From NCBI GenBank assembly GCA_938002815.1, contig CALKZT010000008.1, positions 1 to 45,676 of the forward strand: 45,676 nucleotides of DNA, written 5' to 3'. The stretch comes from an uncultured bacterium (lineage in GTDB: Bacteria; Desulfobacterota; DSM-4660; Desulfatiglandales; CALKZT01). Below are positions 25,963-34,276 of the stretch, piece after piece (position 1 is the first letter of the stretch; each line of letters opens with the position of its first letter). The translations under genes and the position numbers were made by a program. Below the pieces are notes generated by a model. That model worked only from the letters and a program-made list of their open reading frames with translations, was not told where the DNA came from and searched no databases.

Positions 25963-26355
25963 ATGGCACAGAATATCTATTATGCAACAGGGAAAAGAAA
26001 GACTGCCGTAGCAAGGGTCTGGATGAAGGCAGGAGAAGGGAATGTTATTATAAACAAGACACCCTTTGAAAATTACTTCTTTTACGAGGCACATAGATTG
26101 ATCGCCTTAGACCCCTTACTCCTTACAGGCACAAAGGGGAAGTTTGATATCCTGGTCAACCTTTCAGGGGGAGGGGTATCTTCTCAGGCCCAGGCCTTAA
26201 GACATGGAATAAGCAAGGCCCTGGTGCTCTTTAACCCGGAATTTAGGGATCTTCTAAAAAGGCACGGGTATCTCACGAGGGATTCGAGAGAAAAGGAGAG
26301 GAAGAAATACGGAAGAAGGGGGGCCAGGGCCAGGTTCCAGTATTCAAAGCGTTAG
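25963..26355 (+). CDS. rpsI: 30S ribosomal protein S9
   Basis: Small-subunit protein of 130 residues. Signature parts are YYATGKRKTAVARVW, GNVIINKTPFENYF, the glycine-rich LSGGGVSSQAQALRHGISKAL and the C-terminal GLKKARRAPQFSKR-equivalent (RRGARARFQYSKR), whose final Arg contacts the P-site tRNA. It begins immediately after the rplM stop codon, so the two are translationally coupled. Confidence 0.98.
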   Translation: MAQNIYYATGKRKTAVARVWMKAGEGNVIINKTPFENYFFYEAHRLIALDPLLLTGTKGKFDILVNLSGGGVSSQAQALRHGISKALVLFNPEFRDLLKRHGYLTRDSREKERKKYGRRGARARFQYSKR

Positions 26356-26391
26356 TTCCACAAACTGGTCTATCCCTGAGAGGACCGATCC

Positions 26392-27789
26392 ATGGTGGTC
26401 TTTATACTGGCCGGAGGAGGTGGTACAAGGCTATGGCCCCTGAGCAGGAAAAAGCTTCCCAAGCAGTTTTTAAAGCTCTTCGGGGATGAATCCCTCTTCC
26501 AGGGGACCTTAAAAAGGGTTCTCTCCCTTTGCCCACCCCAAAATATACTGGTACTCACCAACCAGGAACACCTTGGCCATGTAAAGACCGATATAGCAGA
26601 ACTTGGCCTAAAAGGGATACACGTCCTCCCTGAGCCCCAGATCAGGAATACTGCCCCCGCCATAGCCCTGGGCATGAGATATGCCACCCAGATACTCAAT
26701 TGTCACCTCGAAACACCGATCCTAGTCTTACCCTCGGACCACATGATGGGGCCTGACGATCTCTTTGAGGGGATGGTAAAAAAGGGGGAAGAGATAGCCC
26801 AATTGGGCTTCATAATCACCTTTGGGATAAGACCACTCAGACCTGAAACTGGATATGGCTATATCAAAGTAAAAGCCCCCTTTGAGGGTAAGGACGGGGT
26901 ATTTTATGTGGACAGATTTGTAGAGAAACCCGATCTTCACACTGCCCAAAGATACATTTCTGAGGGCAACTATTTTTGGAACTCAGGGATCTTTCTATTT
27001 TCCATAGGCACCATGGAATCTGAATTCAGGATATCCGCTCCCCAGATCTATGGCCATTACGAATCCGCCTACGAAGAGCTCCTCCAGAGATTCTCCAATA
27101 TGCCCAATATCTCCATAGACTATGCCATAATGGAAAGATCCAAAAAAATGGCAATGGTAGAGGCAGACCTATTCTGGAGCGATGTGGGATCCTGGGATTC
27201 CATCTATGACATGGGCAAAAAGGATGAAAATCTAAATTTTGTGGATAGCCCTGAAGGATCCCTTTTCCTCCACTCGAAACAGAACCTGGTAGTTTCCAAA
27301 GGGAGACTCATTGCCCTCTTAGGGATAGAGGACGCTGTGATAGTGGACTCGGAGGATGCCCTTTTGGTGGCAAAGAGGGGCCAGACCCAGAGGATAAGAG
27401 AGGTAGTAGCCCTTTTGGAGGCCAAAGGCAGGAAGGAGACCCAAGAAAACTTACAGGAAAGGAGGCCCTGGGGTTCTTTTAAGAGCCTCTTTGAAGGCCC
27501 TAACTTTAAGGTAAAGCACATCCTTGTAAACCCAAACCAAAAATTGAGCCTTCAAAAACACAAGCACAGGGCAGAGCATTGGGTAGTGGTAAAGGGCAGG
27601 GGCCGCTTTACGGTAGGGGAAAAGGTGGTGGAACTGGGTGAAGATCAAGAGATCTATATCCCAAGAGGAGAGCTACACAGGATAGAGTCCTTAGGGGAAA
27701 GCCCCCTTGAGATCATAGAGGTGCAATACGGTGATTATCTTGGAGAAGACGATATCATCCGGGTAGAAGACGTCTATGGAAGGGTGTAG
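26392..27789 (+). CDS. manC: Mannose-1-phosphate guanylyltransferase / mannose-6-phosphate isomerase (type II PMI)
   Basis: Makes GDP-mannose from mannose-1-phosphate and GTP, and isomerises fructose-6-phosphate to mannose-6-phosphate, for surface polysaccharide. The 465-residue protein has the N-terminal nucleotidyltransferase with LAGGGGTRLWPLSRKKLPKQF, VLPSDH, GYGYIKV, FVEKP and FWNSGIFLF. The C-terminal cupin isomerase domain has RPWGSF, KVKHILVNP, QKHKHRAEHWVVVKG and IYIPRGELHRIES. Both domains are intact. It starts 36 bases after rpsI and its last 16 bases overlap the end of the convergent glmM. Confidence 0.96.
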   Translation: MVVFILAGGGGTRLWPLSRKKLPKQFLKLFGDESLFQGTLKRVLSLCPPQNILVLTNQEHLGHVKTDIAELGLKGIHVLPEPQIRNTAPAIALGMRYATQILNCHLETPILVLPSDHMMGPDDLFEGMVKKGEEIAQLGFIITFGIRPLRPETGYGYIKVKAPFEGKDGVFYVDRFVEKPDLHTAQRYISEGNYFWNSGIFLFSIGTMESEFRISAPQIYGHYESAYEELLQRFSNMPNISIDYAIMERSKKMAMVEADLFWSDVGSWDSIYDMGKKDENLNFVDSPEGSLFLHSKQNLVVSKGRLIALLGIEDAVIVDSEDALLVAKRGQTQRIREVVALLEAKGRKETQENLQERRPWGSFKSLFEGPNFKVKHILVNPNQKLSLQKHKHRAEHWVVVKGRGRFTVGEKVVELGEDQEIYIPRGELHRIESLGESPLEIIEVQYGDYLGEDDIIRVEDVYGRV

Positions 27790-29111
27790 GGGGAAAGCCT
27801 TTGGGTTATTTCGTCCAGAATCTTCTTGACCTTCACCTCATCCTCTGCCTCTACCATGACCCTAATTAGGGGCTCTGTGCCTGAGTATCTGACCACTATC
27901 TTTCCCCTATCTCCCAGATCCCTTCTTTGGCCTTCCAAAAACGGCAAAAACCCCGGTATCTGGTCTAAGGGGATCTTTTTTCCCACCTCTAAATTTTTCA
28001 TCCCCTTTGGAAACGGCTTAAACTCAGAGGCAAGCTCTGAGAGGGGTTTCCCAAAGTAGGCCATTGCCTCCATGAGAATTAGGGCGCTAAGCAGTCCATC
28101 ACCAGTGCTATGCCTATCCCCAAATATAATATGACCCGACTCCTCCCCACCTAAGAGGGCATCCCTCTCTCGCATCTCGAAGAAGACATTCCTGTCTCCC
28201 ACATCCGTTTCGTAAACCAGAATCCCTAAATGGGCCAAAGCCACCTTTAGGCCCCTATTGGACATTATCGTGGTCACCAATTTGTTACCCCTTAGCCCTC
28301 CCTTTGAATAGAGATAAAGGGCAAATATATACAGGAGGTGATCCCCTGATAGGACGTCCCCCTTTTCATCTATAGCTACAAGCCTATCCCCATCCCCATC
28401 AAAGCAAAGCCCTAAATCATAGTGGCCCCTCTTCATCTTTTTAGCCAACACCTGTGGATGCTCGGAGCCACACCCCTCATTTATGTTCTTTCCATCTGGG
28501 TTACAAAAATAGGCCTCCCATCTGGCGCCCAACCTCTCAAAGAGTAGGGGGGCATAAGAGGAGATGCTGCCGTTGGCACAGTCCATAAGAACGCAAAATC
28601 CCTTCAGGGCATCTTTTGTACCTACAGATGAAAGGAGAAACCCCAAGTAAAGATCTTCAAATTCTTCTATCTTACCCGGCCCCTGGTTAGGGTACTCTTC
28701 CAAGGAGATCTCCTCTTCCAAGATCTTTTCGATCCTCTCTTCCTCTACTTTTGATAGCTTTGATCCACTTCCGTCGAATAGCTTAAAGCCGTTATATATC
28801 CAGGGGTTGTGGGAGGCAGAGATCACTACCCCCATGTCGTAGGTGCCCTTCCTCACCCCAAAGGCAATGGCGGGAGTGGGTGCAACCCCTACCAGATCCA
28901 CTTTTCCCCCCGCTGAGGCAAAACCGTCCAAAAGGGCATTAGCCAGAAAGGGGCCAGACTCCCTTGTGTCCATCCCGAGGAGTAACCTTCTCCCCTTGCT
29001 TCCCTTTCCCATGTAGTAAAAAAGGGCAGAGCCTAGTTTATGTGCAAACTCCTCACTAACTGGCCACTTACCATACTTCCCCCTTATACCATCTGTTCCA
29101 AAGTACTTCAT
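27774..29111 (-). CDS. glmM: Phosphoglucosamine mutase GlmM
   Basis: Converts glucosamine-6-phosphate to glucosamine-1-phosphate on the way to UDP-GlcNAc. The 445-residue protein has MKYFGTDGIRG at the N-terminus, the phosphoserine loop ISASHNP (S100), the metal loop DGDGDR, the sugar loop GEESGHI and the phosphate-binding RYSGTEPLIRVMVE. The GEESGH loop and the FGTDGIRG start favour GlmM over phosphomannomutase, though a mannomutase role beside manC cannot be excluded. The ATG at 29109-29111 overlaps the stop of the preceding gene (ATGA), so the longer reading from TTG at 29117 is rejected. Confidence 0.92.
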   Translation of the reverse strand: MKYFGTDGIRGKYGKWPVSEEFAHKLGSALFYYMGKGSKGRRLLLGMDTRESGPFLANALLDGFASAGGKVDLVGVAPTPAIAFGVRKGTYDMGVVISASHNPWIYNGFKLFDGSGSKLSKVEEERIEKILEEEISLEEYPNQGPGKIEEFEDLYLGFLLSSVGTKDALKGFCVLMDCANGSISSYAPLLFERLGARWEAYFCNPDGKNINEGCGSEHPQVLAKKMKRGHYDLGLCFDGDGDRLVAIDEKGDVLSGDHLLYIFALYLYSKGGLRGNKLVTTIMSNRGLKVALAHLGILVYETDVGDRNVFFEMRERDALLGGEESGHIIFGDRHSTGDGLLSALILMEAMAYFGKPLSELASEFKPFPKGMKNLEVGKKIPLDQIPGFLPFLEGQRRDLGDRGKIVVRYSGTEPLIRVMVEAEDEVKVKKILDEITQRLSPYTLP

Positions 29112-30337
29112 GACCAATTTACCGGATCCATCTTTATGTGTTTATGAAAGACCCTCGTCTTTACTTCTTCCACAACGCTTCTTAGATAGGCTACTCCGGA
29201 AGCTTTTGTTTTATCTTTAAGGCCTTTAACGAATGGAATATATTGATCAAACTTACATCCCAAAAGCTCATTCTTCAATGGGTCTAACAACCCTGGATCT
29301 CCTAAGATTCTTTTATAGTCAAGGAGTTCCCTTTTCACATTATCCCATTCAGCCAAAACAGTTCTGGCATATGATTTTGTTATATCACCCCTTAGTTCTG
29401 CATCTATCTTAAGAGAATATGGTAGCCTATCAACAACTTCCTCTAATCTTCTTATCCTTTCTTCTATCCCCATATCTATCTTTTCTAAGGCATGTGTGAT
29501 TAACATGCCCATATCCCCTCCTTGACACATGGACAGTCTCGTTTTCACATACCAGTTTCTTAAGGCAATGAGATTTGCCACATAAAGGATATTCAATTCA
29601 AAGACGCGCCTTATCCCCTGATAATACCCCTTTATAAAGGGAACCTGTCTTAGAACAGTCTTCTCTCCCATTACAACCACATTGGATTTCAATACATCCT
29701 TTCTCAGAATCACACCTGCAGCCACCACCACACCAAATTCTATTCTCAGGGGACCAACTATTCCCCCTTGCCCTCCTAAGAAGATGGGAGACTGGTCCAA
29801 CATAACCCCCCTTGGTACGTCACCTATCAGTGAAGGGGTTGCCTTGTCTCCCTGGGGCGTAAAATTGAAATGTATGTAGGAGCTACCCACCTCGCTATGG
29901 TTTTTTGGATCCGTCCCACCTGCCATAAGGCAATCACAAAAATTTATGAGGCTCCCTAAGGTCACAAAGGGAAAGAGTATGGTCTGCTTGAGACCCACTG
30001 TGTGTGCAACCCTTGAACCCTCCTCCAATAGGCATCCTTCCCTGATGTGGGCGCCTGAGCCTATTTCCACACCCTCCAAGAAGGTGCTCCTTTTGGCATA
30101 TCCTCCCTTGAATTTCACATTCCTGCCAAGCTGGCAGTCCTCCAAGGTAACCCCCCCTTCCCTTCCCAACTCAGAGCCTTCCAGTATCAGGGTATCTTTT
30201 CCAAAGATTTTGCATCCTGGATAGATGATACACCCCCTGATACGAGAGAGGTCCACCTCTTCTGATATGAAGATATTTTCAGGGCTTAAGACCTTGACCC
30301 CATTCCTTTTGAGTATAGAAAGCCTCGCCTCCTCCAC
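29108..30337 (-). CDS. GlmU-like left-handed beta-helix protein lacking the nucleotidyltransferase domain
   Basis: A 409-residue protein. Residues about 20-250 carry hexapeptide repeats of the GlmU C-terminal type (GCIIYPGCKIFGKDT, IGSGAHIREGCLLEEGSRVAHTVGLKQTILFPFVTLGSLINF, then DVPRGVMLDQSPIFLGGQGGIVGP). The last 150 residues are helical, unlike GlmU. There is no uridylyltransferase signature (LAAGxGTRMxS). Similar proteins are annotated as UDP-GlcNAc pyrophosphorylase-related in Desulfobacterota. It begins at GTG with GGAGGT upstream, next to the phosphatase stop, and overlaps glmM by four bases. A role in amino-sugar nucleotide synthesis, perhaps acetyl transfer or regulation, is inferred. 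Confidence 0.8.
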   Translation of the reverse strand: MEEARLSILKRNGVKVLSPENIFISEEVDLSRIRGCIIYPGCKIFGKDTLILEGSELGREGGVTLEDCQLGRNVKFKGGYAKRSTFLEGVEIGSGAHIREGCLLEEGSRVAHTVGLKQTILFPFVTLGSLINFCDCLMAGGTDPKNHSEVGSSYIHFNFTPQGDKATPSLIGDVPRGVMLDQSPIFLGGQGGIVGPLRIEFGVVVAAGVILRKDVLKSNVVVMGEKTVLRQVPFIKGYYQGIRRVFELNILYVANLIALRNWYVKTRLSMCQGGDMGMLITHALEKIDMGIEERIRRLEEVVDRLPYSLKIDAELRGDITKSYARTVLAEWDNVKRELLDYKRILGDPGLLDPLKNELLGCKFDQYIPFVKGLKDKTKASGVAYLRSVVEEVKTRVFHKHIKMDPVNWS

Positions 30338-30338
30338 C

Positions 30339-31127
30339 CTAATTACCTCCCACAGAGGATCTTATAGCCCCCAAAAGCTCCCCATGTATGAACCCATTGG
30401 AGGCCACAAGGGTATCGGAGAAGGGGTCAAAGGGATTACCCCAATAGTCCGTGACCTTCCCCCCTGCCTCCTCCAAGATTACAAGGCCACCTGCGGTGTC
30501 CCAGGGTTTTAGACCCTCCTCCCAAAAGCCGTCAAATCTCCCCATGGCAACATAGCAGAGGTCTATGGCAGCAGAGCCAAGGCGTCTTACTCCCTGGGCC
30601 CTTAAGACCATCCCCTCGAAGACCCTAAGCACCCTCTCTGGCCTCTCCCTGACATAGTAAGGGAAACCTGTGACCAGCAAGGCCTCTTGTAAGTGTTTCG
30701 TATCCGTTACCCTTATGGACCTTCCATTCAGGAAGGAACCCTTGCCTCTTCTGGCCTCAAAGAGCTCCTCCAAAAAGGGATTATATACGATACCCAAGAC
30801 ATACTCCTTTCCTACCTTCAGGGCTATGGAGACCGAGACAAACTGAAGTCCATGGGCAAAGTTGGTGGTACCATCCAGGGGGTCCACGATCCACAATCTC
30901 TCTGACCCACCCCCTAAACTCCCTGCCTCCTCTGTGAGGATCAGGTCAGAGGGAAAGGCCCTTGTGAGGACCTCACATATCTTTTTCTCTGCATTTAGGT
31001 CTGCATCTGTTAGGAGGTCAATGCTCCCCTTTTTCTGGATAGAAAAACCGTTTTGAAAGGTCTCCTTTACGATCCTCCCTGCTTTAAGGGCCGCTTCCTT
31101 TGCCACCTCTATTTCCTTTTCCCACAT
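30339..31127 (-). CDS. Inositol monophosphatase family phosphatase (SuhB-like)
   Basis: A 262-residue lithium-sensitive-type sugar phosphatase. The metal-binding motifs are in order: DLLTDADLNAEKKI, LTEEAGS, WIVDPLDGTTNFAHG (DPxDGTxN) and the C-terminal LKPWDTAGGLVILEEAGG (WDxAA). Likely substrates are inositol-1-phosphate or related sugar phosphates; a fructose-1,6-bisphosphatase or histidinol-phosphatase activity is also known in the family. It is the first gene of the operon with the beta-helix protein and glmM, and is divergent from the radical SAM gene at 31164. No clear ribosome binding site was seen. Confidence 0.92.
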   Translation of the reverse strand: MWEKEIEVAKEAALKAGRIVKETFQNGFSIQKKGSIDLLTDADLNAEKKICEVLTRAFPSDLILTEEAGSLGGGSERLWIVDPLDGTTNFAHGLQFVSVSIALKVGKEYVLGIVYNPFLEELFEARRGKGSFLNGRSIRVTDTKHLQEALLVTGFPYYVRERPERVLRVFEGMVLRAQGVRRLGSAAIDLCYVAMGRFDGFWEEGLKPWDTAGGLVILEEAGGKVTDYWGNPFDPFSDTLVASNGFIHGELLGAIRSSVGGN

Positions 31128-31163
31128 GGCGGTGTATTATGGTAAGGGACATCTAAAGGGTCA

Positions 31164-32078
31164 ATGGAAAAGAAAAGATACAGGTCCTTCAACTCATATC
31201 TCAGGGAGCTCTTTCAAGAGAGGGTGCAAAGGGTACCCCTTGATGCAGGACTTGGCTGCCCCCACAGAAAATCCTTAGTGGAAGGTGGCTGCATATACTG
31301 TGGTCCTTTTGGTTCTGGGACAGGGAAATCCTTTCAGTCCCTCACCATATCCCAGCAGATGAGAGAAGGGATCCAAGCTGTAAAAAAGAGGTATAGGGCA
31401 GCATATGTCATAGCCTATTTCCAGTCCTATACCAATACCAACGCCTCCATAAGTCTCCTTAGATCCCTAATAGATGAGGCAGTCTCCTTTGAGGAAGTGG
31501 TTGGCCTCTTTGTCTCCACAAGGCCAGATTGCCTGAACAAAGAGGTCATAGAACTCCTGTGCGAATATAAAGGTAGATACCTTACATGGCTGGAACTTGG
31601 CCTTCAATCCATACATGAAGAGACCTTGAGGTTGATAAATAGGGGGCATGGATTAGGGGAGTTTGAGGAGGGGTTTATGCTGGCCAGATCTTACAATCTT
31701 CCCGTCTGTACCCATATTATTATGGGGCTCCCCAATGAGACAGAGGAGATGATGCTTGGAACAGTAGAGTACCTTGCCAAGATCAAAACCGATGGCATAA
31801 AGATTCACAACCTCTATGTCCTTGAGGGGACAAGGTTATGGGAGATGCTAAAGGATGGCCTCTATCAGCCCCTGGATCAGGAGACCTATGTGGATCTGGT
31901 GATTAAGGCATTGGAGTTATTGCCCCCTGATACAGTGATCATGAGACTCACAGGGGATCCACCTCCCAAGACCCTCTTTGAACCCCGGTGGGCCTCACAA
32001 AAGGGTAAGACGTTACAGAAGATAGAATACGCCCTAAAAAGCTTAGATACCTATCAGGGGAAGAGATGGAAGAAATAA
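31164..32078 (+). CDS. Radical SAM protein, YhcC / TIGR01212 family
   Basis: A 304-residue radical SAM enzyme of unknown reaction. The family's variant cluster motif is visible: GLGCPHRKSLVEGGCIYCG, with the first cysteine spaced from the CxxC pair as in YhcC. Other markers are YFQSYTNTNA, STRPDCLN, WLELGLQSIHEETLRLINRGH, THIIMGLPNETEEMM, and KIHNLYVLEGT. All are complete. It starts 36 bases from the divergent phosphatase gene with AAAGGG upstream, and its stop is overlapped by the alkyltransferase gene (13 bases), so the two are likely cotranscribed. Confidence 0.93.
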   Translation: MEKKRYRSFNSYLRELFQERVQRVPLDAGLGCPHRKSLVEGGCIYCGPFGSGTGKSFQSLTISQQMREGIQAVKKRYRAAYVIAYFQSYTNTNASISLLRSLIDEAVSFEEVVGLFVSTRPDCLNKEVIELLCEYKGRYLTWLELGLQSIHEETLRLINRGHGLGEFEEGFMLARSYNLPVCTHIIMGLPNETEEMMLGTVEYLAKIKTDGIKIHNLYVLEGTRLWEMLKDGLYQPLDQETYVDLVIKALELLPPDTVIMRLTGDPPPKTLFEPRWASQKGKTLQKIEYALKSLDTYQGKRWKK

Positions 32079-32548
32079 GCTTTTGGGGGACATACTTTAT
32101 GGGTCTCTACTTCGAGGTGATAAGCTCCCCCCTTGGGCTCAAGAGGATAGTGATCGCCAAGGATCCTCCCAAAGAGATATCTGAACCCAAAGACCGCTTC
32201 GTCATGACAAACCTCCTCTTGGCCCTAAAGGGCATGCCCCATGAGCTCCCCCCCTTGGATATAGATGACCTCACCCCTTTCAGAAAAGAGGTATTGGAGG
32301 CAATAAGGGGGATCCCCTTTGGTAAGAGACTCACCTATGGGGAGCTTGCAAGGTTAGTGGGTAGGCCAAAGGGAGGGAGGGCAGTGGGACAGGCCTTGGG
32401 ATGGAACCCAGTCCCCATCTTTTTCCCCTGACACAGGGTGGTCTCCTCCAGGGGGCTTGGGGGTTTTAGGTATGGAGAGGAAATAAAGGCCCATCTTTTA
32501 AAGATAGAGGGGAACTATGGGCAAGACCACTTGTATTTTGGGATCTAA
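32066..32548 (+). CDS. ogt: O6-alkylguanine-DNA alkyltransferase, candidate selenoprotein (in-frame TGA at active site)
   Basis: Suicide repair protein that moves alkyl groups from O6-alkylguanine in DNA to its active-site residue. Codons 1-121 read IPFGKRLTYGELARLVGRPKGGRAVGQALGWNPVPIFFP in the conserved part: helix-turn-helix, RAVG arginine finger, Asn hinge. Codon 122 is TGA (32429-32431) where all family members have the reactive cysteine of PCHRV. The frame continues HRVVSSRGLGGFRYGEEIKAHLLKIEG, the normal C-terminus, to TAA at 32546-32548, giving 160 residues. A SECIS-like hairpin follows the TGA. Selenocysteine insertion is the simplest reading; a one-base loss of the Cys codon (pseudogene) is the alternative. 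GGGGAAGAG precedes the ATG, which overlaps the radical SAM gene. Confidence 0.8.
32429..32463 (+). promoter_or_regulatory. Candidate bacterial SECIS element with its TGA codon
   Basis: After TGA (32429-32431), CCTCCA (32445-32450) pairs with TGGGGG (32458-32463) in six pairs including one U-G, closing the loop GGGGGCT (32451-32457). The loop starts 20 nt after the TGA, inside the 16-37 nt range described for bacterial SECIS, and begins with G as the consensus asks. An alternative fold (GGTCTCC with GGGGGCT, loop TCCA) exists, so the structure is not unique. Confidence 0.55.
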
Positions 32549-32563
32549 GACCTATAAGTTAGC

Positions 32564-34276
32564 TTGGTATATGCCTTACTTAAAAGGAGGTTTCGGGGCA
32601 TAAAATCCATCTACGGTAAGACCTCTGGACTCAAGGCGTGGCAATGGGCAGCCCTTGAAAGGCTTTTGAGGCGCAAGGTCCCGGCGGAGAGGCCCATTAC
32701 CCTTGATCTGGCAAGGGAGCTGGCGTGGCTCTCCTTTTCCATAGGGAAACAATTAGGCATACTCATAAACAGAAAAGGGGAGATCACCCATGTGATCGTG
32801 GGTACATACGACTCTGTCATTCTCCCCAATTTTGTCTGGAAGCTAAAATACGGCGGGGGGACACTGAGGGGGATCAGATTCGTCCACACCCTTAGGGAAA
32901 GGGAGAGACTCTCCAAAAGGGATGAGACATATCTTATCCTCTTTGGTCTGGATATGGTCTTGGGCATGGAGGTGAGATGCGACGGAAGTCCTGGCAGATG
33001 CCATTATTCCCACATGCTGCCCGTAAGAGAAGGGACAAGGATCCGGACAGAGTCGGTTCCGGATCCAGGGCATTTGGGCTTTGACTTTCATGGCCTGATA
33101 TCCTCCCTCGAGGAAGAATTTAGTTCCTCCGGGGGCCCATCCCCTGTAAAAAAGGTCTCAAGGGCCATTTTGGTGTCTGCTGGCCTTAAAAAGAAGGAGG
33201 AATTGATCAATTCTTTAGAGGAGTTAGAGGCCCTTGCCATTTCAGATGATATAGTGGTCTTAGACAAGCTCACCCAGGCCCTCAAGGAGCAGGACCCCAA
33301 GTTCTTTATTGGTAAGGGCAAGTTAAACGAGGTGGTCCTACTTGCCCGACAAAAGGCCGCAGATCTCATCATATTCGACGGAGAGCTTACCCCTGCACAG
33401 CTTAGAAACATAGCTGATCATACGGACCTAAAAATAATAGACAGGACCCAGCTCATACTGGACATCTTTGCAAGGAGGGCAAAGACAAGGGAGGGCAAGA
33501 TCCAAGTGGAGCTGGCCCAGCTGAGGTACATGCTCCCAAGATTGAGCGAAAAGAACCATGCCTTTTCAAGGCTTACAGGGGGAATTGGGGGAAGGGGACC
33601 TGGAGAGACGAAGTTAGAGATAGATAAAAGGAGGGTAAAGGAGAGGATCTCGAGGCTTTCAAGGGAGCTGGAAAAAATAGGGGGTCAGAGGGAGCTTAGG
33701 AGAGCTCAGAGGAAAAAGAATCAGATCCCCGTTGTCTCATTGGTGGGCTACACCAATGCGGGGAAGTCAACCCTGTTGAACACCCTTGTGGGGGGCAATC
33801 TCCCCGCAAGGGATAGGATGTTTGAAACCTTAGATCCCTTTGCCAGAAGGCTTTTCCTCCCTGGTCATGGACAGGTGCTCCTGACGGATACCGTGGGATT
33901 TATTCAAGACCTCCCAGAAAGTCTTTTGGATGCCTTTGCCTCTACCTTGGAAGAGCTGAAGGACTCTGATCTCATCTTGGAAGTGATAGATGCCTCAAAC
34001 CCGAGATTGGAAGAACATATGAGGGTAGTGGAGGATCTCTTGGCAAGACTTGGCCTCGTGGATATCCCTAAACTAAGGGTCTTCAATAAGACAGACAAAA
34101 TAGACCCCATTGAGGCCAAAAACATAGGAGAAAGGTATCAGGGGTTATGCATCTGTGCCTTACGAGAGGAGTCCCTGTCCCCCTTGATCCTCTCCATAAA
34201 GGACTTGCTGGGAAGCCCAAAGGGTAATTCCCACCTTTTTCATACTGAATTCCGGAGAAATTTGGGATTGCCGTGA
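32564..34276 (+). CDS. hflX: Ribosome-associated GTPase HflX
   Basis: Splits and rescues stalled 70S ribosomes. The protein has a long N-terminal domain (TSGLKAWQWAALERLLRRKVPAERPITLDLAREL and so on), the HflX glycine-rich loop GGIGGRGPGETKLEIDKRRVKERI, then the GTPase motifs GYTNAGKST (G1), DTVGFIQDLP (G3) and NKTD (G4). The only standard start is TTG at 32564, without a ribosome binding site. Homologues begin near IKSIYGKTSGLK, where an in-frame ATA at 32600 stands nine bases after a perfect AAGGAGG; a non-standard start there is possible. It lies 15 bases after the alkyltransferase gene, and its TGA overlaps the GTG of the next gene. Confidence 0.93.
   Translation: MVYALLKRRFRGIKSIYGKTSGLKAWQWAALERLLRRKVPAERPITLDLARELAWLSFSIGKQLGILINRKGEITHVIVGTYDSVILPNFVWKLKYGGGTLRGIRFVHTLRERERLSKRDETYLILFGLDMVLGMEVRCDGSPGRCHYSHMLPVREGTRIRTESVPDPGHLGFDFHGLISSLEEEFSSSGGPSPVKKVSRAILVSAGLKKKEELINSLEELEALAISDDIVVLDKLTQALKEQDPKFFIGKGKLNEVVLLARQKAADLIIFDGELTPAQLRNIADHTDLKIIDRTQLILDIFARRAKTREGKIQVELAQLRYMLPRLSEKNHAFSRLTGGIGGRGPGETKLEIDKRRVKERISRLSRELEKIGGQRELRRAQRKKNQIPVVSLVGYTNAGKSTLLNTLVGGNLPARDRMFETLDPFARRLFLPGHGQVLLTDTVGFIQDLPESLLDAFASTLEELKDSDLILEVIDASNPRLEEHMRVVEDLLARLGLVDIPKLRVFNKTDKIDPIEAKNIGERYQGLCICALREESLSPLILSIKDLLGSPKGNSHLFHTEFRRNLGLP

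Noticed and set aside
32066-32431. A 121-residue truncated alkyltransferase as the gene product
   Set aside because: The stop falls exactly on the catalytic codon and the conserved C-terminus follows in frame. A recoded TGA or, less likely, a fresh nonsense mutation explains it better than a functional short protein.
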